This document shows, piece by piece, positions 1 to 9,420 of a stretch of 20,621 nt of DNA; the first letter of the stretch is position 1, and every line of letters begins with the position of its first letter. The stretch lies in the NCBI GenBank assembly GCA_003427395.1, contig BFEA01000633.1:295886-316506 (forward strand), read 5' to 3'. The notes beneath the pieces are model-generated. The model ran no database searches. It worked only from the letters and a program-made list of their open reading frames with translations, and was not told the origin of the DNA. The position numbers and the translations under genes are program-made. Source of the stretch: Chara braunii (taxonomy: Eukaryota; Streptophyta; Charophyceae; Charales; Characeae).

Positions 1-658
1 GTTCTGGGAACGCCGGACCCCCTTCGCGCTTCGGGGGAGCGAGGGGTGCGCAGGCTTGGTGTTGTGGCCATCGAGGGGATGGGACGGACCCCCTTCATCC
101 CCCACAGCACAAAGGGGGTTCCGCGTTCCGGGAACGCCGGACCCCCTTCGTGCTATGCCCATCGTCGGATCGGATCTCGGACCCCCGTCCTCCCCCGCGG
201 CACAAAGGGGGTCCGGCGTTCCCGTTCTCCCCCGCCGCACAAAGGGGGTCCGGCGTTCCGGGAACGCCGGACCCCCTTTGTGTTGTGGCCATCAAGGGGA
301 GGGGACAGACCCACTTCTTCCCCTGCACCTCAAAGGGGGGCCGGCGTTCCCGGAACGCCGGACCCCCTTGGTGTTGTTGTCAGCGACGGGGAGGGAGGGG
401 CCCCCTTACTCTCTCGCAGCACCGACATGGGTCCGGCGTTACTGGAACACCGGACCCCGCTCGCTGCTGCTAGAGGTAGGGAGAGGGAAGGACATGAAAC
501 GCCACGGGGTTTCGTCGATGAGGCGGGCGAGGGAGGGGTTCGGCCGACCACCGTGCCGACAGGCACGTTGGTGGGGTCTGCTATTTTGGGGACGCCGGAC
601 CCGCACACACAACGGTCGTGGGGTACGGCGTTCTAGAAACGCCAGACCCGCTGCGTGG
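1..658. repeat. Array of GC-rich palindromic repeats
   Basis: At least five imperfect copies of an inverted repeat follow one another, centred near 131, 260, 351, 440 and 637, with a truncated copy at the window start. The core is GGCGTTCC-N-GGAACGCC flanked by GGGTCC/GGACCC arms and often by CACAAAGG/CCTTTGTG. Spacers of about 50-70 bp also resemble each other (ATGGCC or CATCGAGGGGA-like blocks), so the whole stretch is a tandem array with a period near 90-130 bp. Several reading frames are open across it only because the repeat is GC-rich; they share no protein-like composition. It ends just before the putative splice acceptor of the long broken gene, so it may be the subterminal or promoter region of that element. 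Confidence 0.75.
238..282. repeat. Perfect 45-bp palindrome (22-bp arms)
   Basis: The two 22-base arms (238-259 and 261-282) are exact reverse complements around a single central G at 260. Arms begin CACAAAGGGGGTCC and end GGACCCCCTTTGTG. This is the best-preserved unit of the array and could extrude as a cruciform or bind a dimeric protein. Confidence 0.9.
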
Positions 659-1500
659 GGCGATAGTGAAACTCCTGTGCCGCGACGAAAGTTTCTTCAT
701 GTCACTTAGTGTTGTTTTCTTGTTGTTTTTTTTTGTGCGACCCTTCAGGAAAAACAGCGTCTGCCTCCGCCCCCGAAAAACGGTACGGCAGGTCTAAGCT
801 CTACCACGACAAACCATGGGCTCTTGATTGGGTAGGTGGCCTTCCTATGCCGGGTTGCGAAACCGTTGTCTTTTTGAGCGATGACAATGGCCTGAGTTGG
901 TACTGCTCCGGAGGGGTGGAGAAATTGGAAGCTGGGAGGTTTACCTACGACGGCAGGAAGTTCAGGACCTTCTTCCTTACGTCTGTCTATGACAGAGAGG
1001 GGAAAAACTGGGTCAAGGAAGATAAGAAGGTGTCTCTTGACCATCGGCTCTTCCAAGGATACGGGGTCAAGGCTTTGTCAATGAAAGCGTTTGACGTGCG
1101 CGGGAACGGAACGGAGTTCCAAATGCTGGATCCGGAAAAGTTTCTTCTCAAAACCAATGGCTACCGCATGACTGGTTCCCTGCCTATCGTCGACAGCGCT
1201 TTCATGCTCAGCAGACTTTTGGTCCAATTCAACAGCCCGGTGGACCAAACAGCGCCAAGATCAGTCGGCAGAGGGGGTGGAAATTGGAAGCAATTGCCGA
1301 CTGCCCCGTTTTCGTCGGCTACGGTTGTCCAGGCTCTGCCCGCTCCGGTTCCGCCCTCAGATCGCCGAGGTCGCGATGCGGCCGAGCAGTCAAGCGAGGC
1401 CATAGACTACGACGACGGAGCTGTGCACTATCGGGCTGGTCCCCAGCATCGTTCACGGGGAGGTGCAGGTGCCTTCGCTGACGAGGAATGTGAGGGCCAA

Positions 1501-1584
1501 GATGGGGAGGGCGGTGGCTGGGATGGGGAGGGCGGTGGTGAGGAGGGGGAGGGCGGTGGTGAGGAGGAGGAGGGCGGTGGTGAG
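1501..1584 (+). repeat. Four 21-bp in-frame repeats encoding Gly/Glu heptads
   Basis: Four consecutive 21-base units (1501, 1522, 1543 and 1564) built on GAGGGCGGTGG encode the heptads DGEGGGW, DGEGGGE, EGEGGGE and EEEGGGE. The length keeps the frame. They lie in the acidic low-complexity part of the broken gene and probably arose by slippage. Confidence 0.9.
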
Positions 1585-2097
1585 GCAGACGACGGTAACG
1601 AAGGAGATGCTGAAGGTGAGGACGATGGTATGGACGAGGAGAGAGACGATGTTGGTGAGCAAGTCGAAGACAATCGCTCCTCCCAATTTCACCGTTGCCA
1701 CCACAACGAATCGCAAGGGCGCTGTGAGGACGACGCCTGCCGCGTCGGTGACGCGGTCGATGCTGGTGGCCAGCCTGCAGCCTCCCGCGGAATGTCGCAG
1801 TCCTATGACCAGACGAAGGAAGGGAGAGACGAACCTGGCTCACGGGGAAAGCGAAAGAGGGGAGAGGCGTCGACCTCTCTTGCGAGTCGAACAAAACAGG
1901 CGCGGGTCGACGCCGTCAATGAAGCTCGCGGAGCGTTGACGGCATCACAGGAAGCGCGGACTCCTCGGAAAACTGTTGGGGGGGGGCGAAGTGGCAGCCG
2001 CGGGGGCGGTCGTGGCGGCGGTAGGAAAGGCTCGCAGAGGTCAAGGGCACCTGAGCTGCGGGGCTCGGGGGATGAGGGCGAGGGGGTGGGGCCTCGC

Positions 2098-2640
2098 ATG
2101 CCCGAAGACATTGAAGAGATGGTTCAGCACGCCGCGCCCGTGGACACGACACGATGTTTCTTCCTCGAATACGACGAACAGGGCTTCGCCAGGCAAGACG
2201 TCCAAGTTGTTAACGTCGACGTTAATGGGATCAAACCCATTCCTCATGGGAAGATCCTATTTAACCACCGTTCGTTGTCTGAGAACATTGTGAGAGGCAT
2301 CGAGAGTGCGATAGAAAGCTCCATCAGTGCTGACCCGGGGGTGTGGAATAGACCTGAGCTCGTTCTTGCGCCGGTTGACCCCAACGTCATCGTCGGGGGG
2401 CAGGGAAGGCGAATCACGCCGGACGATTTCTTCCAAAGGGATTCTGCAGAGTTCGACTGGTACGCTATCTGCGGTCAGCATACAGCCGAGGCCATGAAAC
2501 TGTTGGTTGGAAAGGACTCCCCCGCGGTCAAAGTCTACGGCCTCCGCACGTACTCTAAAGTGTGAGTCGTCTTTTTCGATGATGACCACACACGCGGATA
2601 CTTCAATGTCTCCCTCTTCGACAACACACGGGAGAATCGC
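2098..2640 (+). other. ParB/sulfiredoxin-like segment of the broken gene
   Basis: This part reads as a compact alpha/beta domain. A run ending LVLAPVDPNVI is followed by ITPDDFFQRD, FDWYAICGQHTAEAMKLL (GQH codons at 2473-2481), then SPAVKVYGLRTYSKV, the TGA at 2563, and VVFFDDDHTRGYF. A strand leading into GxH(R/T)xxAA-like residues, followed by a beta strand, is the core of ParB N-terminal domains (usual form: I-D-G-x-x-R-x-x-A-A). Here GQHT replaces GxxR, so DNA cleavage or CTPase function cannot be assumed. The TGA at 2563 falls where an arginine would fit (CGA to TGA). The assignment is by motif shape only. Confidence 0.4.
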
Positions 2641-3847
2641 GCCATGATGTTATCCTTCCAGGACGCTGCGCGTGATATGCGACAATGGTGGATCGACAAC
2701 AACAGGATCGAGGCACCCAAAGCTAAGGTCAGCGAGAAGGATGTCGTCGCCGTTGCGCATCAGAAAACGTGGCAGAACTTCCTGAGGGCCTGCATAGGGA
2801 AGGCGTGCGACAAGGCGTTCGTGAATTAGGCACTCGACAACAAATAGAGCAAGGATTGGAGTAACAAACTTCGGGGGTACCTGAACCTTGCCACATCCAC
2901 CCGCACGGTTTGGCCGCTGGTGGAGAAGTTCTTCTCGATGTTCGAGGACGGTAACTGCCAATCGGCGACGGCAAGATCCCACTTGAGATGCCGGGGAGGA
3001 TGGAGGGGCGCCTGCCCAGCCCGTACACTGACGAGAACAAGGGACAACGGACTTTGTACCACTGCATATATGCGAGAGATGGTCCCAGGGCTCCACCGTG
3101 TCCTGGAAGGATTTGTGTCCTGCGTACTTCAAGAACTTCGGGGACATGACATGCCGCGAGAGAGAAGCCGCGCTACTCCTGCTCATGTCGGGGAAAGTGG
3201 TGGCAACAAAAGTGAGAGTCACGCCTCCGAGGGTGAACAAAGAGTGCCTCCTCGATATTATGCGCAAGGAGAGATACATGGTCCGCATGTTCAACTACGT
3301 CATGTTTCGCGCCGAAGGAAGGGCAGGGGATGAATGGAACGACGACTTCTTCATGTCGTACAAGGATCTAGAAGAAAGGTATGCTTCAAACGGGTTATGC
3401 TCAGATGAATGAGAGAAGCAACGGGAGAAGCTGCATAACAACTTAGTGAAGACGATCCCTCGGCGACTTGGAGGAGTGGAGGAGGCGAGGCAAGGTGCGG
3501 GCTTGAGGCCTACAGAAGTGATGTACAAGGAGGCTCCGTTTCACTTCAAGGTTTTTATATACACCACAATCGATAAGCTCGATATGCTTCGAGCAGAGGT
3601 GAAATAGATCACCTCCAGTGCACGCCATCTTGTGTGGGACAAACTCAGCAGGCAGACCACATTGCTTCCTGTATGCATGCGGTCAAAGGAGGTTATGGCG
3701 GCGCCCGTCGACATCGTCGCAGCCGCACAAAAAATGGCATGCAGGGCTGCCATCGTGGACATCTCGGCCGCGAATTTCAGCAGTGCATGAACCTCGCAGG
3801 ACTTCGATGCACTGTACGCAATGATGGCGAAGTGTTGTGGTCCAAAT

Positions 3848-4332
3848 TGGGTCCTCTTCTTCTTTGCACCGCAGAATGTGCAAAGCGATGTCTTGCGTCA
3901 ATTGTACCGTTGGGAGGACATCGAGCTCATCCCCGGGTCATGGAAACGCGTGGACAAGACGTCGAGCGACGTCACAAGGTACGGCAAATCGCTACGAGCA
4001 GTCGGGACCTGATGACGATCGTGCTGCACGCTGAAGGAGGGGATCTGAAGAAAGTAACTGTCGCACCCCGACTTCACAACGATCTCACCGAAGTGCATGT
4101 TGTGGAGGAAAAGTTCGGGAAGTGTCTCGGAAAACACGGTGGCGTCGAGGGCGACGAAAGTGCCGCATATTCAATTTGGGAATGAGAACCTGGCAAGTTG
4201 CGAAAGTTGTGCGGTTCATTCGTAGGAGAGGCGGAAGGTGTGCTTTTGCTGGGTAGGGCGCATGCGGGTCTTGTATGGAAGTTATTGCTTGCAGGTAATA
4301 ATGTCATTGCCTGTGACGAGTCGGCCAAGGAC
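3848..4332 (+). other. Degenerate DNA methyltransferase-like segment of the broken gene
   Basis: A strand WVLFFFAPQ (3848-3874) sits where permuted (beta-type) DNA methyltransferases carry motif IV (DPPY). About 380 bases later comes an SAM-binding motif I-like block: EPGKLRKLC, then GVLLLGRAHAGLVW (GRAHAG at 4252-4269), LLLAGNNVIACDE and IAYLTKFV. The order IV then I, the lysine-rich lead-in and the gap to the acidic residue after the next strand fit the family. The catalytic DPPY and the DPFAGSG glycines are not conserved, so this would be an inactive or highly diverged methyltransferase fold. It is broken by a frame change near 4006 and the TGA at 4183. Confidence 0.35.
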
Positions 4333-5919
4333 ATTGCATACTTGACAAAGTTCGTCGACATACTTGTTAAGGATGGGACATTCGAGTGCCGCCTCGAGAA
4401 GCCGCGTGCCACACATCGCACGAACAGGGATATGTACCACAAGTTGGGACCGAAAAGACTCAAGGTGTGGGAATACCTGTTCCGCAATGCGCCGGATGGA
4501 CGCCTTGATGGGGGATACATATATAGGAAAACCAAGGTGACCGAGGCCCTCAAACATTATCATGGTGCTCTAACTGGCGCCTTCGAGACATTCGTTGCTC
4601 GATGCCATATCTTGAGGTTTGATCTTCACAAAGATAAACTTACGTTTAAGGACTATGCAGACCTCGCTAAATCGGGTGAAGGCTTTAACCCTAATGACAA
4701 CGAGGAAGACTCGTCGGACTCTGACCTCGAGATCGAAAAGGACACCAATGCAACCGGGTTGTGTGGGAAGTCCGCTGCCATTGAGCACAGCGTCAAGGGA
4801 TATGGACCGGGTCAATCAGACGGATGCTTGAACCTGCCACCTGCGAACAGTGTGGCCTCAAGTGTGGACCGGGTTGTATGTACGCCTGTGGAAGACGACG
4901 AAGACGATGACCTTGATATTCCTGCTCAGCTAACGAAGTTGGCGCCAGGCGATCTGATTCCTCCCAGATTTTGTGCGGATGCAAACAATGTGTATTTCTT
5001 GGATGAAAAATACGCCTGCACTAGTGAGGACAAGTGGGGCCATGATATCATTTGGCATGACGACATTTTCGAGCCATGTATCCAAGGCAGGGACTGGAAA
5101 ATCGCGGTGAAGTATGTCTCGAAGGGTTGGAGACCGTTTCCCCGCATGGGAAAGGACAACTGGCTGAAGACGACGGAGCAATCAATACTATACCGCTGTC
5201 AGAAAGAGAACCCCGAGGAGAGTAAAACATCCATCGCGGCAAAGGCGAAACAATTTTTCGACGCCTTGGGAGTCACTCGACAGTTAGAGTACTCACACAA
5301 GTTTTACGAGCTGCACTCGAGCCCCTAGTACGACAAGATTGACTGGAAGGTTGAGCGCGCCGCCTCGCTCGAGAGCATGGACGTGGACTCTCGAGAAGAT
5401 GTCGCCCTTGTGCCCGAGGCGGCCACAGGGAACACGATGGGTAAACAAAGGGAAGATGGCGGGATGACGTTTGGTGTGAAGCCTCTGTTGCCAGAGGCGG
5501 GGAACACGCCCGCAGGCAAAAACACCATCGGAGTCATCTCTGTCGCAACGGGGGATACATCACAAGGTGAAAAAGTGTCACTCGACAAGCCGGCGGATGC
5601 GGGCGCCACATACGGGAGTCTCCTCGCGACAGGTGTGGCGCTGGCAGGCACATCGAAGATGTCGAAGATGGTGTCAGAGTCCACTGCTGGGATGGGCGTC
5701 ACGGGGATGTCGTTGCATCCGCCCACATGCACTAGCAAAGGTGACGCACACTGTATAACAACACCACCGGGAGGGGTCACAGGGGATGACGGGAATGGGG
5801 GAAATGCAGGAGGGTCTCCACGTTCTCGCAATATTGAGGACATGACGACAGACGATGAGGATGGGGTAGAAGGCGGAAAGGGCGTGAGCGATCCCAAGCG
5901 TGCAGAAAATGAGGGGTGA

Positions 5920-6465
5920 GACAGGGAATGAACTTGAGGGGAATCCTCTTCGTGGGGAAATTTAATGTTTTCGTGTGTGTGCTCATTTGTTTGAAATCTG
6001 GGTTTGTGGGCGGAATTTGTTCCTGTGTACAATCGACCTGCAGACTCATTAGTGTTCAATTTCCAGGATTTGGCCTTTTAATTGTTCACAAGAAAATTGT
6101 GGGGTGAACAATAGTGTGTCGTAGTATGCGTGTGTGTCTCTCTATATTCGTCAATATGCTGCGTTGTGTATATGCATGTATGTCATTGGGGTACGGTGAT
6201 GAAAGGGGGCAGGAGTCAGGATTGATTGGTCCCGAAGTGTTGTCTTTCATCTAAGTGTAAGTTTAGCGAAACATTGATGACGTATCTTGAATACATCATT
6301 TCCGTTAGCATGTTATCCTAAGGCACTTGCCCATGTACAAGTATCTCAAATGGTCGCCCTCCCCGTTTTTTACACCGCCTGCCCACCCGTTTCTTACTTT
6401 CCTGTAAGGGCGACCATTTTTTACACCCCTGTCCGCCTCGGTCACCGTTGTTTACACCGCCGTCG
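5920..6465. other. Non-coding stretch between the broken gene and the Ulp1 gene
   Basis: No protein-like reading frame is visible. The AT-richer part (5935-6300) could be a 3' untranslated region or an intron. The 3' part holds an inverted repeat and repeated TTTTTACACC motifs. GTGTGCAG at 6488-6495, just inside the protease frame, could be a splice acceptor. Confidence 0.4.
6348..6419. repeat. 13-bp inverted repeat with TTTACACC motifs upstream of the protease gene
   Basis: AAATGGTCGCCCT (6348-6360) and AGGGCGACCATTT (6407-6419) are exact reverse complements with a 46-base loop. TTTTTTACACC or TTGTTTACACC occurs three times (about 6366, 6416 and 6449) at intervals of roughly 30-50 bases. 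The block ends immediately before the Ulp1 gene and may be part of its promoter, or the remnant of a small element's ends. Confidence 0.6.
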
Positions 6466-7332
6466 ATGTCGTATTCGTCGTGTTTGTCGTGTGCAGTGCA
6501 AATTACAACAACAGATACAAGAAAGCGCAAGAGAGGGTGGACAATGCGCCTCGCAACATCGTCTTTATCAGAGAAGGAGATGAAAGCACTCTCACATGTA
6601 TGTCGGGAGTACGGGAAAAGGTTCCCAATAGCGAGCACACACAATCATAGGACGAACGAAGTACTGAAGCTAACTCGAGACGAATTTATTTTACTAGTCG
6701 ACGAGCGGAACTGGTTAAATGACAACGTCGTCAACTTCTACCTGAACCTCATCGCACTAGACAACTGGCGTAGAATCACACACGTAGAATGCGACGCCGA
6801 GAACGAAACCGTGATTAAAATCGAAAAGGGTCGCATTACTAAAATATCAGTGTTGAGCTCGTTTTTCTTCGCCAGACTTTTTGACAACGAAATGAAATAT
6901 CAAGAGCGAGAGGTGCAGCACTGGTCGAATGACATTATAATAAGTGACATGGACTTGATAATTGCCCCTTTCCATATCGCACACACGAACCACTGGACCC
7001 TCGTTGTGGCTGACTTCAGGAGGAGGAAATTTGAATTTTACGACTCCCTCAGCCCTGACAAAGAACTGGCAGCCAAAGTGACCGGCGGATTTGCAAAGTT
7101 TTTGTTTAAAAGATCAATTCAGCAAGGCAAAGAGGTGGACACGAAACCGTTTAATCACATATGGACCGTAGAGGGCATCCCGAAACAACGTGACACTAGC
7201 TCGTGTGGGGTTTTCATGCTCGCATACGCATCGCTATTGGCAAGGGGTCACCTTCCGCCTTTTTCTTTCACCGCTGATGACATACCCGCAATACGTCGTC
7301 GAATGGCTTTCGACACAGTGGCTCGCGAGTAG
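6466..7332 (+). CDS. Ulp1/SENP-type (C48 family) cysteine protease, intact
   Basis: This 288-residue frame ends in a typical Ulp1 catalytic domain. The SUMO-protease entry motif WLNDNVVNFYLNL lies near residues 83-95. The catalytic His is in THTNHW-like HTNHWTLVV (His176, followed by Trp177). The Asp is in FEFYDSL (Asp193), the oxyanion Gln in IPKQRDTSSCG (Gln241) and the nucleophile is Cys247. Ulp1 proteases cleave SUMO or SUMO-like proteins at Gly-Gly. In plant and algal genomes C48 domains are also frequent passengers of DNA transposons. I took the first ATG (6466); a second ATG at 6544 or an upstream exon spliced at the AG near 6495 is possible, and would change only the poorly conserved N-terminus. 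The frame has no disablement, unlike the gene upstream on the same strand. No transposase domain is seen. Confidence 0.9.
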   Translation: MSYSSCLSCAVQITTTDTRKRKRGWTMRLATSSLSEKEMKALSHVCREYGKRFPIASTHNHRTNEVLKLTRDEFILLVDERNWLNDNVVNFYLNLIALDNWRRITHVECDAENETVIKIEKGRITKISVLSSFFFARLFDNEMKYQEREVQHWSNDIIISDMDLIIAPFHIAHTNHWTLVVADFRRRKFEFYDSLSPDKELAAKVTGGFAKFLFKRSIQQGKEVDTKPFNHIWTVEGIPKQRDTSSCGVFMLAYASLLARGHLPPFSFTADDIPAIRRRMAFDTVARE

Positions 7333-7676
7333 TATGAACCTGCTGCTGGATATTGTGATTACACACGGATGGATGTGGGTAACATTAAATTGTTTGTCAT
7401 GGAAACAGTGTATAGAAGATGACAACCATTGCTCCAAGTTCCTGCCCCTTACCCCTTGTCCTTTACCCCTTATCCCTTACCCCCAAACCCCTTACCCCTT
7501 ACCCCTTACCCCTTAGCCCTTACCCTTGCATGTATACCCATACCCCAAATTCAAATGCATTTTTGACCCTAAATCACCATGGAAATGACAATTTAAATTT
7601 CGTTCAAAAAATATAAAATGTCCGTTTTCACGAAATCGCTGTTAATGCCCTTCAGAGTCTGGAGCGCTCGAGTGAG
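7333..7676. other. 3' flank of the protease gene, no gene seen
   Basis: AT-rich DNA with the CCCCTTA microsatellite in its middle. A TATAAAATG stretch near 7611 is the only promoter-like feature, and nothing recognisable follows it. Confidence 0.4.
7444..7527. repeat. Degenerate CCCCTTA microsatellite
   Basis: About twelve 6-8 base units of the form CCCCTTA or CCCTTTA in a row. They resemble telomere-like DNA only loosely; the usual plant/algal unit CCCTAAA is absent. Confidence 0.85.
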
Positions 7677-9227
7677 TTGGCGAAAGTCGACGTCGGTGGA
7701 AGAAAGTGGAGTCAGCCCCGTGGATCCAAAGTGTGGAGACCGCTAGACCAGCTTGAGCATCATCACAACAGGAGGATCTTCGGCGAGATCATCATCAAGG
7801 GAGCTCTTCTTCATTTTTGTGTTCTTTTGTTGTTTTTTTCCTGTGCAGGTTTCTTCGTTAGAAGTGTTGGTTTATCATCAACACTGCCCCTGGTTGTCTT
7901 CACATATCAAAGTTGCTTGTCATTTACGTCACCCACATCCTTTTTTCGCCGGTGGTCGCCATCATTGTTGACGGTGGTCATCATCACCATTTCGCTTCCT
8001 CATCTTTTTCATGATCGTCATTTGGACTTCTCCGTCAAAATCGTAATCATTGTCATCTTCTATTTCATTACAGCAATAGTGAGCTGTCAATCTTCCACAC
8101 CGGTGTCATTAGGGCATCGCAAGTCAAACGTTCCTCGATTGTTTCTCGCCAATTTTATTCCATCATCATTGTCATCATCATCATCATCATCATCATCAAC
8201 CAATCTGATCATCATCATCATCATCACGGTTTCTTTATTCATTTTTTCATCAATCATTAGTTATCTCTGTGTTGGTGGTTATATCTTTTTCGCCCAGATA
8301 GGTTATGGTCTAGTTGGTAGGTTGGTCGGTCAGGAAGGGAGCGCTACTCCGCAGGGGTAACACAAGGTGGGAGGTGATTGCCCTCTCGAGAGTAGACGCA
8401 GATGATGGGAGATGACCTGGGCTGGTGCTGAGAGTTATGTATGGGGGCGCATTATCTCTTGACGGAGGCAGACTAGGTCAGAGTGTTACATTCGAGGTAC
8501 ACCTTTTGGGGGAACTGGTTACTTCAAGGCAGAAGGGAATGGAGAGGTTCTCTCTCTCGTTGAGGCTGATAGGAACTCCATACTGATAGCGGGGTTCAAC
8601 TAAGCGGAGGCAGCGGAGGAGAAGAGGAGAACAGAAAACGAGGAAAGCGGAGGAGAGTACATGGAGGAAGGGGAGGGGTGAAGAGGAATAGTCATCAACA
8701 TCCTCATCATTATCCATCATTTTTGTGATCATCTCTGGGTACTCGTCAAATTTCATCAGCAGAAAGTTTTTTTATCAGGATTCTGTTATTATCAAATCCT
8801 AAATTTCTAGTTGGCATTCTAGATTAGCTAAGTTCCTAATTGAGTCTTTTGTGTAATGGCCAGGTTGAGTTGGCGCCAGAACGACGCTGGTCGTCGCTGG
8901 GGCGATGCCCTGTAACCTGCTTGAGTAGGTGCTTGAGGCTTTGTATAGAGCTATGGGATTGCAGAGGGAGGAAGGCAATCTGCAAACTTGACTAATGGCT
9001 ACAATCTGGTCGACGATGGGCAGAGTTGGGGTGGGTAGCACCGTAGCACTGCCCACTAACCGAGCCAGATTGGGGTGTGAGACCAGAAAGAGGACTGATT
9101 GGTCCACAACAAAGGCTTTGTTGTGATTGGTTGGTTGGAATGGATACAGGAAATTAGGGATAGGATAGTATTTGAGTGTTGAGTAGACAATCATTCTGAT
9201 TAGTAATTATCTATCTCTATTTGATGA
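7677..9227. other. Long stretch without a recognisable gene
   Basis: A frame open from 7677 to 8360 on the + strand encodes Ser/Ile/Phe-rich sequence produced by TTC, CAT and ATC repeats; I see no domain in it. A pyrimidine tract ending in GTGCAG near 7850 resembles a splice acceptor. Around 8580-8680 there is purine-rich GAGGA-type DNA. The minus-strand frame at 8799-9194 has no recognisable motif. TTGGCGCCAGAAC at 8870 loosely recalls a retrotransposon primer-binding site, but no LTR is seen. Confidence 0.35.
8158..8227. repeat. (CAT)n microsatellite
   Basis: Two blocks of CAT/ATC triplets (8161-8198 and 8209-8226) are separated by AACCAATCTG. Scattered ATC triplets continue upstream from about 7965. 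Confidence 0.9.
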
Positions 9228-9322
9228 CCTCAATCTCCACTCTATCATCCTCAATCGTCCTAAATCATCCTAAATGATCCTCAATCATCCCAAATTATCA
9301 TCAATGATCATCAATCATCAAT
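9228..9322. repeat. Degenerate TCAATCATCC minisatellite
   Basis: About nine imperfect units of 9-11 bases (TCAATCATCC, TAAATCATCC, TCAATGATCA and similar) lie head to tail just before the A-tailed retroposon at 9336. Confidence 0.75.
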
Positions 9323-9335
9323 GTATTTCTGTTAT

Positions 9336-9419
9336 AAGGGACGTTGGGCCCGGTTCCCAGCGCGTGCTGCTCCCCACGAATAGATTGGAGCAATTTCTCA
9401 AAAAAAAAAAAAAAAAAAA
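9336..9419 (+). mobile_element. Poly(A)-tailed retroposon 3' end, copy A
   Basis: A segment starting AAGGGACGTTGGGCCCGG, with GCTCCCCACGAATAGAT inside, ends in 20 A residues (9400-9419). The same core occurs at 16035-16131 and, inverted, at 13366-13538. The tail touches the broken-off end of the minus-strand reverse transcriptase, so this copy probably inserted into or truncated that element. Confidence 0.7.
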
Positions 9420-9420
9420 C

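Larger units (their letters stand above)
749..5919 (+). pseudogene. Decayed long gene: acidic/RGG region, ParB-like segment, methyltransferase-like segment
   Basis: One coding region can be followed for about 5.2 kb despite 8 in-frame stops (2563 TGA, 2827 TAG, 2845 TAG, 3410 TGA, 3605 TAG, 3788 TGA, 4183 TGA, 5326 TAG) and 3 frame changes (about 2965, 3085 and 4006). Protein-like sequence resumes in frame directly after each stop, so these are disablements, not introns. A pyrimidine tract ending in CAG at 746-748 suggests the exon begins at 749; the first in-frame ATG is at 847. In order there is a globular N-terminal part (to about 1280), acidic Gly/Glu repeats (1480-1660), a basic NLS-like GKRKRG run (about 1848), an RGG stretch (1975-2035), a ParB-like segment, a conserved middle (RGYFNVSLFDNTREN; EREAALLLLMSGKVV; WNDDFFMSY), a methyltransferase-like segment, an acidic linker (4690-4920), a further domain to 5325 and a low-complexity tail. 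I do not recognise the family as a whole. It lies just upstream of the Ulp1 gene on the same strand. Confidence 0.7.

Noticed and set aside
1-658. CRISPR-like array
   Set aside because: Spacers resemble one another, repeats are full palindromes of variable length, and the surroundings are eukaryotic with no cas genes.
46-709. Overlapping open frames on both strands at the left end
   Set aside because: They exist because the GC-rich palindrome array lacks stops. The translations are Pro/Arg/Gly repeats that follow the DNA repeat, not a protein family.
749-5919. Introns or stop-codon readthrough as the explanation for the stops
   Set aside because: Protein-like sequence continues in frame immediately on both sides of each stop, three frame changes are also present, and TGA and TAG are both used. 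Decay is simpler.
5325-6059. Minus-strand frame of 244 codons
   Set aside because: It is the reverse of the low-complexity Gly/Thr-rich tail of the + strand gene, and the + strand is in frame with the upstream coding sequence.
7444-7527. Interstitial telomere
   Set aside because: Units are CCCCTTA-like and irregular; the green-lineage telomere unit CCCTAAA does not occur.
7677-8360. Membrane protein gene
   Set aside because: Hydrophobic and Ser-rich sequence arises from TTC/CAT/ATC repeats; no ATG context or conserved motif was seen.
8302-8365. tRNA-like sequence with TGGTCTAGTTGG
   Set aside because: It resembles an A box, but there is no matching B box at the right distance and no cloverleaf could be drawn.
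8870-8892. Retrotransposon primer-binding site (TTGGCGCCAGAAC)
   Set aside because: No LTR ending just before it and no gag/pol after it; the match is short.
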